64,000 bases of DNA, from the NCBI RefSeq assembly GCF_963678975.1, contig NC_089280.1, positions 20,699,863-20,763,862 of the forward strand. Direction: 5' to 3'. The translations under genes were made by a program, and so were the position numbers. The notes beneath the pieces are model-generated. The model saw only the letters and a program-made list of their open reading frames with translations. It was not told the DNA's origin and made no database searches. Source of the stretch: Dysidea avara (taxonomy: Eukaryota; Porifera; Demospongiae; Dictyoceratida; Dysideidae). Numbering within the stretch: position 1 is the stretch's first letter; each line of letters opens with the position of its first letter. Positions 43,487-55,500 of this stretch are shown piece after piece.

Positions 43487-46473
43487 TTATTTATTTGAGT
43501 ACAATTTACCATATAAATCTCTGCAGGATTTACAAATACCATTCACAGATACTTCAAGCTGACTGGTATAATCACACGATGGATTGGAATTTATCTGTGT
43601 CAGTAGATTTCTGAAATCCCCTATCTTTTCTCTCAACTTGCCAATAGCAATCCTCGTGGAAACTAAATGGCTGGTGTTCTGAGTTTGTACTAGTTGTAAC
43701 ATCTTTTCCGACAGTTGGGCAAAGTGCTCCAAGGATCTGTTGAAAACACTGAAACTCTCTGAGGCAATGTCTATTAAATTAGCAGAGATTCTTGTGATCT
43801 CGTCCATGATATTGCTAGGGTCTTCACTAATCGGCTGCAGAGAGCTGAAATCAGTCGAATCATGAGATGCATTGCTTCCAATTGATGATGATGCTTCAAC
43901 AGACCCATGCCTTATCTGCCTCGGCCGGCCAGGAGGTAAAGGCTTACTGTTCTTTTGAATCACTCTACTGGTCTGTGATGGAACCAGTGGAACTCTGTCT
44001 TTATTCTGCGGCCTTAATGAGGCTGATTTCCTCGGTTCTGGTTGGTACTTGGGTTCCATTGGACTTGTGCTAGAGACAGACCGATCACGGGCAGGAGAAC
44101 TGGAAATTTTATTCTTTATTTGATTGGAGAATTGGGGTGGCCGATGTGGTAAAGCAGGTCTTTCTGGTTTCTTATCTTTAGTAGGACTTACTGGCAGGTC
44201 AATTGAATGTTGTGAGCAGGAAGAGGTGACAGGAGGTCTCTTGCTCGGTATCGTAGCAACAGGGGGCAAAGGAGGAGGCATACCTTGATGACGTCCACCA
44301 CCTGCACCGCCACCTGGACGTCTCTGAGGGGGTAACTCGGGTGGGCCATTCTCTGATGGTCTGTTTCGTCGTGAGTGTGGCGACGCATTTGCAATTGTAG
44401 GTGATGGGTGTGCCTGAGACCTGCGTAACTCATCTTCCACAACTATAGAAAACAGGAGCTATATGCGACAATTTACCTTACACACAACTAACCTTCGTTA
44501 ATGTTAGACAGCTGACACAGCTCCTGATAAAGTGCCTTAAATGTTGGTCTATCGTTCTCTTTCCATGTCCAGCCTAAACAATAAATTAAAAACATATACC
44601 AATATTGCAAAATACTGTCTCAGGTCTGGCTTTCCATTGGAGTCAAAATTGTATAAATGAAACTAAAAATCATGGAAAGGTAGATTTGCCATTTTGACTC
44701 GGCCAATTTTGAAATAATTATTTCGTTTAATATATCCAGTAGGGCATTACAGGTTTAACCACAAATAATTTTTTTGGTGAAACACTTAGGCCTATTGAAT
44801 GAAACAATGTGTGTAAACATGCTATAAACATGTTTGCACACTAGTCTAGATTTAATGGGGCGTACCACACAAACACATGTAGAATATCAACTAGTAGTCT
44901 TCACTATGAAAACGTTGAACGTTACACAGAATATCTATTGATTTTTATTGATTTTAATCATGAAAGAACGCATACACTTAACACGCAAACTACATCACCA
45001 TGGTTATTGTGCATAACAGTGTTGACAATAATCAGTCTCAGATTAAAAGTTCTGCAATGCTAAGGTCGTTTGGTGACCTTAAGGCCATACTTAAAATTCT
45101 CATGCTAGGTTGACCCATGCGGAATATACACACTGCACACAGCTCAATGTAACACTGTCATTTTCGACCCAAAAGCCACAATGACTAACCAAATTAAAAA
45201 TGGTGACATTACGACCTACTAAAATAACCAAGCATTTAATAAAAGGACATTGTGTATGTAAAACTGGTACTATTATTATTATTATTATTATTACTGTACT
45301 GTTACGTACCAGTGGCCAACCATGTTACATGTTGATCTGTCATACAGATCAAGTAAGATACTTTATATATTGAGCACTGCGCACTAGTGTTGCGAACCGG
45401 TATTGAAAAACCGGTTATTGTCTAGGTCAAGCCAATAAGCCTTTTCCATAATGACGTCACATAGATTTTCTATTTGGGGTACTCTTATATTTTCGAGTAT
45501 TGCGTCCTATGACAAGTTTTTCATGAACCATTTAGTTGTTAATAAAGGATGATATTGAAGCGAAGTTACTAGGTATGGTTACAACGTATATAAAGGAATG
45601 TTATTTCTACTCAACCTTCAAAACCAACCGAAATTTTCAAAACCCACATAAACGATTCTATTCCGCTGCGTTATACCCATACCTGTTAGTTTTAGCTCGA
45701 TATCTTCTTCATGAATCACACAAACGATCGATCTTCATTTGTCACCCAATATCACCTGTACTTGAAAACATTAGAGTCCCCCAAATAGAGATCACCATTT
45801 TTTGCTCTGACGTCATTATGGAAATGCTTATTATTGGCTTTAAACTGGTTTTGCCCACCCACTTGGTAAACCATAAATTACCACTGTTGACAAGTGCTAG
45901 CATCATAACATAACCTCAAAGAATGTGTAAATATGTGATTGTAATAGCTGTTATTGTAAGACAGGATGTTGATGGTCACTTTGGTACCACCCTAAAGGCT
46001 TCCATACAGGCATGTTGAGTACCACTATGTCTGCTAATATATAATCAGACAATAACCTGGAAAATACCCAATTATTCACCTTCCAATAACTGGTTTTAGT
46101 AAACTCTGCAGGTTCACAGCACTACTACACACAACGCACATAGACAAACAACACAAAAGTGCACATATAATGCAACACATGAACACCTGCACGCACGCAC
46201 GTACGCACACACACACACAACACACAAACCATTCAAGGTGGAAACTGGTTTGACTTTCATGTACTCACATTTTCTCATCATAGAGTAGATGTTTTCAGGG
46301 CAGCCATCAGGACGATCCATCCGATGGCCTTTCTCCAACATCTCGTATACTTGTGATAACTCCACACCGGGATATGGAGACATACCCTGTGTTGCTAGCT
46401 CCCATAGTAACACTCCAAAGGCTAAATGACATTATGACAAGGACATTACAAATAAAAAAAATATGTATATATT

Positions 46474-46504
<31 letters not shown>

Positions 46505-49500
46505 GGAATAGCCAAGTGGTTAGGCCATCTGCCTGGTGATCGAAAGGTCACAGGTTCAATTCCCAGATACGCCACTTTGGTGTTGTTGCTGTTTCCTTGA
46601 GCAAGAAACTTTACTCACATTGCTCCAATCTATACCCAGCTGTTAATTTTTTTTATTATTTTTTATATTAAATAATGCTTTACAGCACAAGTGCTGAAGG
46701 TCTGTAGGACAACTGGTCCTACAGCCTGCTCAAAGACTTTAGCTACTTAAGGTGTGTTTGAAAAGTTGGTTAATGGGGACCTGGTGTCAACTGGGGAAGC
46801 AGCCTACCCAGCTGTAACATGAATGGGTACTTGGTATTAACTGGGAAAGCAAATGCCCAACTATCCTTCGCTTAGTGGTGTTGAGGTCGTTGTGGAGCTT
46901 TGGGTTCCACAACCTCTCCGTGAGACCTGAACAGTCCTCCTGTGAGTTACTAGCCCTGCCCCAGGAGGATTTTCCTGCACAAGCGCCTGAGTATTCCAGT
47001 GCTGGTTTGCTGGGCGGTAATAGCTATGTTTCATATAGCTGCCGTAGACTTTTTGCTTTTGTTTTTTTGCGTGTGGGTGTGCACGTGGAAGCACCAACAT
47101 AAAAAGCTATCACAATAAACACAATCTACATTAAACCCTACTGGCTAGTATGCACAAAGTAGAGGTGTACCGATATATTGATACATATCGTACCGGTGGC
47201 CGATATAGACATTTCTACTATATCAGTACTATATCAGTGGGAGCCGATATTGCTGCTAAAAACCGATACGATACACCGATATACATCTTGAGGACACTGT
47301 TCAATGATCAAGCCACATTATTTAGCTAACAAGGACGGGAAACAGTAGTTATCTTCCTTGTCTAAAAGCAGTACGCTACGCAAAGCCATCTAAGCGCGTT
47401 GATAATTACTGTTTTGTTGTCACAAAGCTTACCAATCATACAACAAACACTCATAGTGGTGGTCCTGGGGAAACAGCAAATATATGAACCAAGAGCACAG
47501 CATAAAACAACCAGCCATCTCTACAAGCCATTAAAATGCGGAGTAATCCGGACTAATCTTGGCAGGGGCATGTATTAAAATATTTGTGGGTGCCTTATAG
47601 TCTGAGCTGTCAATAGAGGCCACACCACCATGGGTAACCAAGCATAGCCAATAATCTTAAGACTGTCTTCAGTAGTTTCTTCAGTAGTTCAAATAAAGTT
47701 GAACATGGAATATGTGGTTCCTCAAATATAAATAGCTACACTCAGTTATATCGGTTTATATCGGATCGGTTCAAAATTTCCCTATCGGTACACCTCTAGC
47801 ACAAAGTGTTCCCCATATGGCTACACAATCAATGCCAAATACTGTAACAAAAAGCCACTGAGAAACCAACCTATAAACACAAAAAGCGACAGATAACTCA
47901 CAGCTCCTCACTATCTTGGCAGTATACAAACACCAACCCATCTATTATTAATTTCACTTTAGCGTGGGTGCTAAGAGGCACCACTTGGGATTTAACTCAG
48001 ATATTGTCCGGACAATATTTTGATGGGAACACGGTTTGCTCATTGCTTGATGCCCAACCAATCACTACCAAGATTCACTTTTTGCATTGATATGTTTTGA
48101 CATGTTATAGTGAGTGACAGAGAGTGTTTAATCGTGGGCTCGGGTTTACAGGTTAGGCTAGGCTCAGTGTAGTTGCTAAGTTTCGACTTGATAGTTACTA
48201 AACGACGAATGATCAGTAAATAATCGTTTGGGCAATGCGTGGATGCTAAGGCTTAATAGGCCATTATTATTATATTCTTGTTTCCCGTCACCGCCTGCAT
48301 CAATTTTTAGGTAGCTGCACCAAATTTTAATTATTTGATTATAGATCTCGTGAATGCACTATTTCATGATAGAAGGAGGTACAGAGTGAAAGGTAAATGC
48401 ATTGGTTGTGCATATAAAGATAGCAGAAAGTTGGAAGTCCCTCCTATCCACTCTTGTGTCATGGGTGTACATTCCTGACAGCCTTCAAGATCGAGATACT
48501 CTAATAGAGCAGCCAGAGACTGAAATAACAATAGTCAAATGTATAATTAAAAATCATTAATCACCTCCCACCCGCACCACTTTTTGTTCCATTGGTGATA
48601 GGAAACAAGCAATATAATAATGATGGCCGTATTTCTACCCACCACGTGTCAGCCATTGAGCAGACCACGGAACGAGGACAACTAGGTAGTCCTAAGTACT
48701 TAATATATATAATTAACTTACTGTCCCAATAGCCAAGTTAGTAGGCTTAATGTACTACAAAATGGTAAAACTGAAATTTAGATTCCACAATCGCAATTTT
48801 TCTGATGTTGTGTGTTAAGCATAATGATTTATGAATAACATTCTGAAGGCTACTATTAAACCACAATTGATCACGACATACTGATGTATAAAAGAAACAG
48901 GATGAGTGCTCTGTAGTTTTCACCTATCAAGTGGGTGTGCCTAGAGTGATATATATCACTTATAACACGACTGTCAGGTTTTGCTGAGTGCCTACCATAG
49001 TATTCATGGGTTGAGTAATTTGAGTCACATGATTTTGTGTAATAGTTATAGCATGGTTGCGAGGGATTTTGCCGATATATACACCTGAGGGCCGCAGGCC
49101 CAAAAGCTAATGGTATACATACCCAAGGAAAGATGCTAAACGTCTTCTTCATAAAAAAACATGCACGTACAGTGGTTATTTAGCATCCCAGAATAGGCAA
49201 TTAACTTGCTCTGAACACACATTGGCTTAATAAACTCTATAAGAATTTGTCATATACATATACTGGTACACAATATTACACACTCAATACAATAAACTTA
49301 AACGATCTGACACACAATATAATGCACACAACATGTGACAAAGTTGTAGACAGCTCTAGACAACTCACCCCAAACATCTGACTTAATTGAGAATTTATTG
49401 TATGCCAGTGCTTCAGGTGCAGTCCATTTGATAGGGAATTTAGTGCCAGCACGAGCATCATATATTTCAGCATCTAACAGACGTGACAGACCAAAGTCAG

Positions 49501-52500
49501 CAACTTTCACAAGATGATTTTCTGCAACCAAGCAATTACGTGCTGCCAAATCTCTGTAGAAAACATTCATAATAAAATTATGATTTACAAAAAATACAGG
49601 TAGTCTAACTTTGCAACATAAAAGACCAGCTACAATACCAGCCAACTTCACAGGTTATTTTATAAATAAAATGCAATATAACAGGGCATTAAATAGAGTA
49701 TGGTTCCACATACTACTGTACCACACTGGTACCACCTGTAACTATGCTAAAAAAATTTTAGAGCTCTGAACTAATGAGTTATATACTGAAAATTGATAGC
49801 CAATTGTTTCACGCGCTGAGAAGATTGGACAACAGTGTCAGCATAGTGACGTTAACTATTTACACTAGCAGCTGAGCACAGTACAATACATTCTAGGTGT
49901 GCATGTAGATTAGAAAAAAATCCACTCTGTAGTTAATACACAGCACACGAATACATGTGAACCACTTTGTTAAATGAGTAGATAGCAGTTTCACCATAAT
50001 TAATACAGAATGTTTCAACAATGACCTAATTTTTATAGGCATAGCAGCTATCATCTACCAGCTAGACAATGGGGAATAGACCATTTGCATGTGACATCTG
50101 AAACATGTGGCAAAAATGTGTGGCAAAAATGTGTGGCAAAAATGTGTGGCAAAAATGTGTGGCATTTGTACAGCCAGGTACTGGGAAAATTGCATGCTTC
50201 ATTTGTCCTGCTATTGTAGTGAGACAAACAGCCAAACTACAGCAGTGTCTGTTATCAGGTACTAACATACTAGAGTAGTAAGAGCATAACTGGTCTGATT
50301 TCTGGCTACGTGGTGAAAATAGAGTGCATTCATACACAGACTTTTGAAACAGGGTCACCCGTAAGATGGTGGTACCATGTGGTAAGACTAAACCACCTTT
50401 TCCGTCTTCATAACTGCGTCAGAAAAACACAATGGTAAAGGTGTCTGGCTTCAGAAGTGTATCAGAATTTATCACAATTTTAGAAACCAGACCAACTACG
50501 CTCTTGTCCTTATGTAACACTGTAGTGGTTAAGCTATATCCATACATGCGCTGTGGCAGTAGATCGAATTCACTATTTTGGCAAAATGGATTCTTGCCAC
50601 ACATTTTGTAAAGCGCTTCTAATGTAATTATTTGCACCATTACTCTAAAACATCTCAAGAGAAAATGTTTTGGCATTAGCCATGTTCAAGGTATTGTTGG
50701 CACCACCCTTGTATCACGTCCGATAATATAATAGAGCAGACCTTACAAAAGCTCATACAATGTGTTAAAAATTCTAATTAACTATTGTATCCTGCCATAC
50801 TGAGCCAGCACAAATGACAAATAAATGCAGCATGGTATGGTATGGGATGTACCTATGTACACGAAGGATAGCACACCTTGCTATACTGTACTCACTGTGT
50901 TCAGCTTCTAGCACAAAGCTAACGCACTATTACAACATCAAACAGTCACTAGAATTGGCTGGATGTGTTTGTAACACTGTGTACAATTACAACACCCAAC
51001 AGCACATGAGATTATAAATCCACAAATTACAGCTGTGATACAAGAGTAAGACAATACATCCTGAAACAACAATGTTATCACCACATAATCAGTAAGTATG
51101 GTGTTAATGGATTAGAAAAGGAGAAGACTTGGGCAAAGAACATGTTGACTGTTTTAACAGGTAAATGTGTCAGATATTAAGTCAAATCATAGGTTAGGTA
51201 TTGTCAACTAGTTGTGGTGCCTGAAACAGAGAGATACAGGAGTATTTCAGTGTGGAATGAGCCACGGTGGAGTGGTTGAATCGTTGCTGCAAGATCCTGT
51301 GAGACATCACGTGAGCCTAAATGATTCAACCTACTGTACATCACAACTCCCTGACTTGTCTTGTGTGGAGTAAACAGCTCCCAATGAAGTATATCTGTTT
51401 GCATTCCATTTGCATTAGTCTACAGTACTTATACTGTTGACCATAGATTGGTAATTCAAGCGAAGGCATGGTTTTAGCTTTGCAGTCACTTGTGCATACA
51501 CGTATGAAGGCAGTGGTTTTATAAACGACGACAATCTTGCTTACGTTTACCAAATCATAAACAAACATGTGTGACATGCATCCCATTGGGGCTACAGAAA
51601 TGCAATTAAGACTTTTGCTCCATGAGAACATGCATGAATAAAATAATATATTATAGGTATACTTGATTTGAGACTGGCTTTCCTGAGAAATGGCTCCATT
51701 AAAACTTTCTATGGAGCACGTGAAATTTCTTTCTTTTCTTCAAGGTTGAGTAATGTTACCTAATTAATTTTTTTTTTGCGGATTTGCAAAAACTCCCATA
51801 ATGTATTAGACTATGGAGGTCTAGACATTTTCAAGGATACTTAAAAGGTTACCATATATGTACAGTATGTCATAAATTTTATGCACATACTAAAATCCTC
51901 TATGGAAACAAAGAAACATCTAGAGGAGAGCTGACAACAAGTAAGCATTATCAAAAGATTGTGTTAATTATGCCTACATTAATGTTGTCGATTGTATGGC
52001 TTCTTGGAGACATTTAAAATCTGCTTTGGCAGTGCTATCTTCCCTGGTGGATGCATTTCGTGTAGTGAGAGAAAAGCTTTCGATTGACGTATATTTTAGT
52101 AATACCTTCAGTTTTCTGTACAAGCTGTATAGCTCAGGTGAACATATCAGCCTTCCTCTGGGTAGTGACTAGGTGGTGAAATTACATCCCTTAAAGCTTA
52201 CATGCCTAGTAAACACTATCAACACTAAAAGTGCAAATGGTTTCTACAGGCATGAGACACTTTACTCCAACAATAAGACACTATAGCAAGAGTGGATAAT
52301 AGTAATGAACTCTTGAATATAGCAATACCATTATTTATTGGGGCGAGCCTGAGCGAGCCCCACACTAGCGAGTCGCCCACGTAACTTTCGTCTCAGCGAC
52401 CATGCCCAAAAAACTACAGAAGAAATCGGAAAGAAACCCTGAAATAAACGGACTTACCGTGAAATAAACGGCGTAAATCACAGCACTTCCATATATGTTC

Positions 52501-55500
52501 GTCTCATCGACCATGCCACGGAGAAATATACGATGTAGATTACAGCACTTCCATATATGTTCGTCTCATCGACCATGTCACGGAGAAATATACGACGTAG
52601 ATTACAGCACTTCCATATATGTTCGTCTCATCGACCATGTCACGGAGAAATATACGACGTAGATTACAGCACTTCCATATATGTTCGTCTCATCGGCCAT
52701 GTCACGGAGAAATATACGACGTAGATTACAGCACTTCCATATATGTTCGTCTCATCGACCATGTCACGGAGAAATATACGCAGTAGATTACAGCACTTCC
52801 ATATATGTTTGTCTCATCGACCATGTCACGGAGAAATATACGACGTAGATTACAGCATATGAAACACGTGTATCAGCGCGTGAATATGAAAATCACCTAA
52901 GGTTGGCTAAATGAATGCAGAAGAACGGCTTAGAAGAAGGAGACAGCTGTACAGATTGAGAAGGGACCGAGAAACACCAGAAGCTGAAGAAAGACGAAGG
53001 AGAAACAGAGAATACTCCAGAACAAGATATGCTCGGCAAAGGGACACAATCTTGCAGCAGAGAAGGCAGAATTAGTATGTAAAATAATGAATCAGTCACA
53101 CAACAATAACATTGATTTATCTACATAATAATTTTGTTTGCTTGCTTATGCTTTACGTTGTGTTATCAGATTTGTATATGACCACTATTGCTGCTATGCA
53201 TACTCCCATTAAATATGTTCAGGCTCGCCCAACGATGCTGTTTGCATCTGTCTAGTTTATTTATAGTGGCAGTAGTGAAAATAGAAAGGGCTGGCCTGCA
53301 TGCATTGGTATGAATGTGGTATACGTATTACAAGCAATAAAGATCCTTTACAGGAATAAATTTAACTTTTACAACTTTCAAGTGTCACATGTTACCCGCT
53401 GAGCAAAAACCCAACAAATTTGCACAATTCCATTTTTGAATTGAAATACACCAGGTGAAAACATGTGCCATAAAAACTTCAGTATACAGTGAAATAAAAC
53501 TCAAATTGATATAACCAAGTATTGCCAGGGTTATCTGCTCTTGATATAACTACCATTGTATTTACCAAAAAAGAATAACTTCATGTCTATTCTGTTTGCC
53601 ATCAAGCAAATGTGAATTCATTTGTGTTGCAGTGAAATGTAACTTTATTGTTGCCATATCTAAAGCTTCAATAGCCCTTCAGCATGGGTGGATATAGGCC
53701 AAACACCATACTTTAATGAATTCCCCAGTTCACAGTGAGCACATTTCAACTCAATAGACAGATGAACTCGTGAGCACCTAATTTGATTTCTGTGTTTAGC
53801 TACTCCTGCACTCTGTCACTATATGACTATCTACCAGATAAGGCTGAAACTTAAAGCTCATCGGTTTTTCCCTGAGTGGTCACAAAAAGTTCAAGAAAAA
53901 CGTAAACTAATCAGATTTTTGCTTAGCCTCAGTGGGCCAAATATGTTTTCAGATCACCATGCCACCTAAAGCAGATATGCTTGAGTGTCTCCATAGTATT
54001 CATCAATGATACATTGTGAATTATATACTGGTCACCATTTTGTAATGTAAACAGTAGTCTGTTTAGGAAATACAAGTGATGGTAAGACTAGTTAAAGTCT
54101 AAATGTTTTGAAAGACAACGCCTCAGATATTTGCAGCTCTATAAGACCAGTGTGGGCATCATGCAGAACTATATAATAGTGCGGTCTACCAGACTGCTTT
54201 GCTTATGTGTCAAAGTATATAAAACATTTTGACTGGTGAATGTGCTGATATTTAAGTTTAGAAACACCAGTGCCATAATTTGTATATTGCACTGCTGCAG
54301 ACCGCAGCGAGTGCATTATAACTTATAACGCACTGGTTGCGGTTTTGTAGACCACAACAAGTGCGTTATAAGTTATAATGCACCGACCGCAGTGCAATAT
54401 ACAGATATTGCACTGGCTGTGGTTTTGTGCAGCATAGCACAAGTGCCGGTGGCGAAGACCACTACTGACACCTCACCTAATAGGTGGAAAGACACTACAC
54501 AGATCACTCGAATTCTTTTATAGCCTGACATGTAAAGGTCGATTGTGGGCCATAACGTCACCAATACGTATAATGTTTACAAGCAGCCAATGGCGATCAA
54601 AAAAGCCAACGTGGGTGGCCACAACTCTAGTCTACATATATATAAACGTACTTATACACCTTACTAGTCTGGTGCCATCTTAGCCCAGATTAAACTGTAG
54701 TCCACTTCGACAATGACTCAATAAAACAAATATATTCTAAATAATACTAACCTTTACGTTCGATTGTGGTAACCAGTTTTGTTATGCTACCAGATTCGAG
54801 TTTAGCCAGTGTGAATAGTAAGAATTAGACTAGTATCGTTTAGTAGTTAGGTTTTGTTTACTTAAACCGTCTATTTAGCTGATTTTTTTCACTCGAGAGA
54901 ATCACTATGGCGATTATTAGTCTGGTGCTTAGTCTATATGGCACACTGGCATGCTGAGCACTACATGATGAGAGTGGAACAGCGAATGCAGGTTAGTGAT
55001 ATAACCTATAGCGTACTAGCTTTCAATATCTCAGGTGGCTGCAGTACTGCAGGGGGAACGTCATCGCAACGTCAGGCTTGGTTACCCACAATCAATGTTA
55101 GAAACCTGGCCTTTATAAGTGTTACAGCTGTCTTGTGAGACTCTCCCCACCTATTAGGTGAATGGTACATAACAGTTATACAACGTGCACTCGTGCTCTG
55201 CCTGTATAAACGCACTTGCCTTCGGGCCTGACGGCCCTCAGGCTCGTGCATTTATATCAGGCAGAGCACTCGTGGCCGTTGTATAACTATATAATATTAT
55301 GACTCCAACAAAAATAATTTAAAATTGTATAGTGGACCACACGATTACGTGTACGCATGTGTGTTTGTAGTATGCATACCCTCCTTAATGTACAAGCAAG
55401 TGGGAGCCATTGAGTATGTTCAATGAATGTGAGAAGAGACAGATACTCAAGTATACTCACCTGTGAATCATATTGTGCTGCTCAAGGTAGGCCATTCCAC

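Larger units (their letters stand above)
52339..53231 (+). mobile_element. GGGCGAGCC-end element with minisatellite and STPR-like ORF
   Basis: Left TGGGGCGAGCCTGAGC and right (reverse) TGGGCGAGCCTGAAC are inverted ends about 890 bp apart. Inside are a 62-bp tandem array and then a short basic open frame ending at a plausible splice donor. The order (ends, array, ORF start) suggests the 5' portion of a transposon with an internally deleted body. The superfamily is unclear. Confidence 0.6.
53232..55460. other. ABL intron 3, 5' part
   Basis: Non-coding, with two hairpin elements (54279-54407 and 55174-55288). Short chance frames only. Confidence 0.55.

Noticed and set aside
45536..45913. 125-codon plus-strand ORF in ABL intron 5
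   Set aside because: Lies mostly within a TGACGTCA MITE, has no similarity I recognise and no splice context.
46507..46575. tRNA gene with A and B boxes
   Set aside because: The cloverleaf does not close cleanly and the sequence continues into a dispersed repeat body; it is a SINE head.
52484..52855. CRISPR-like array of regular repeats
   Set aside because: The 62-bp units are contiguous with no unique spacers and lie in an animal intron; it is a minisatellite.
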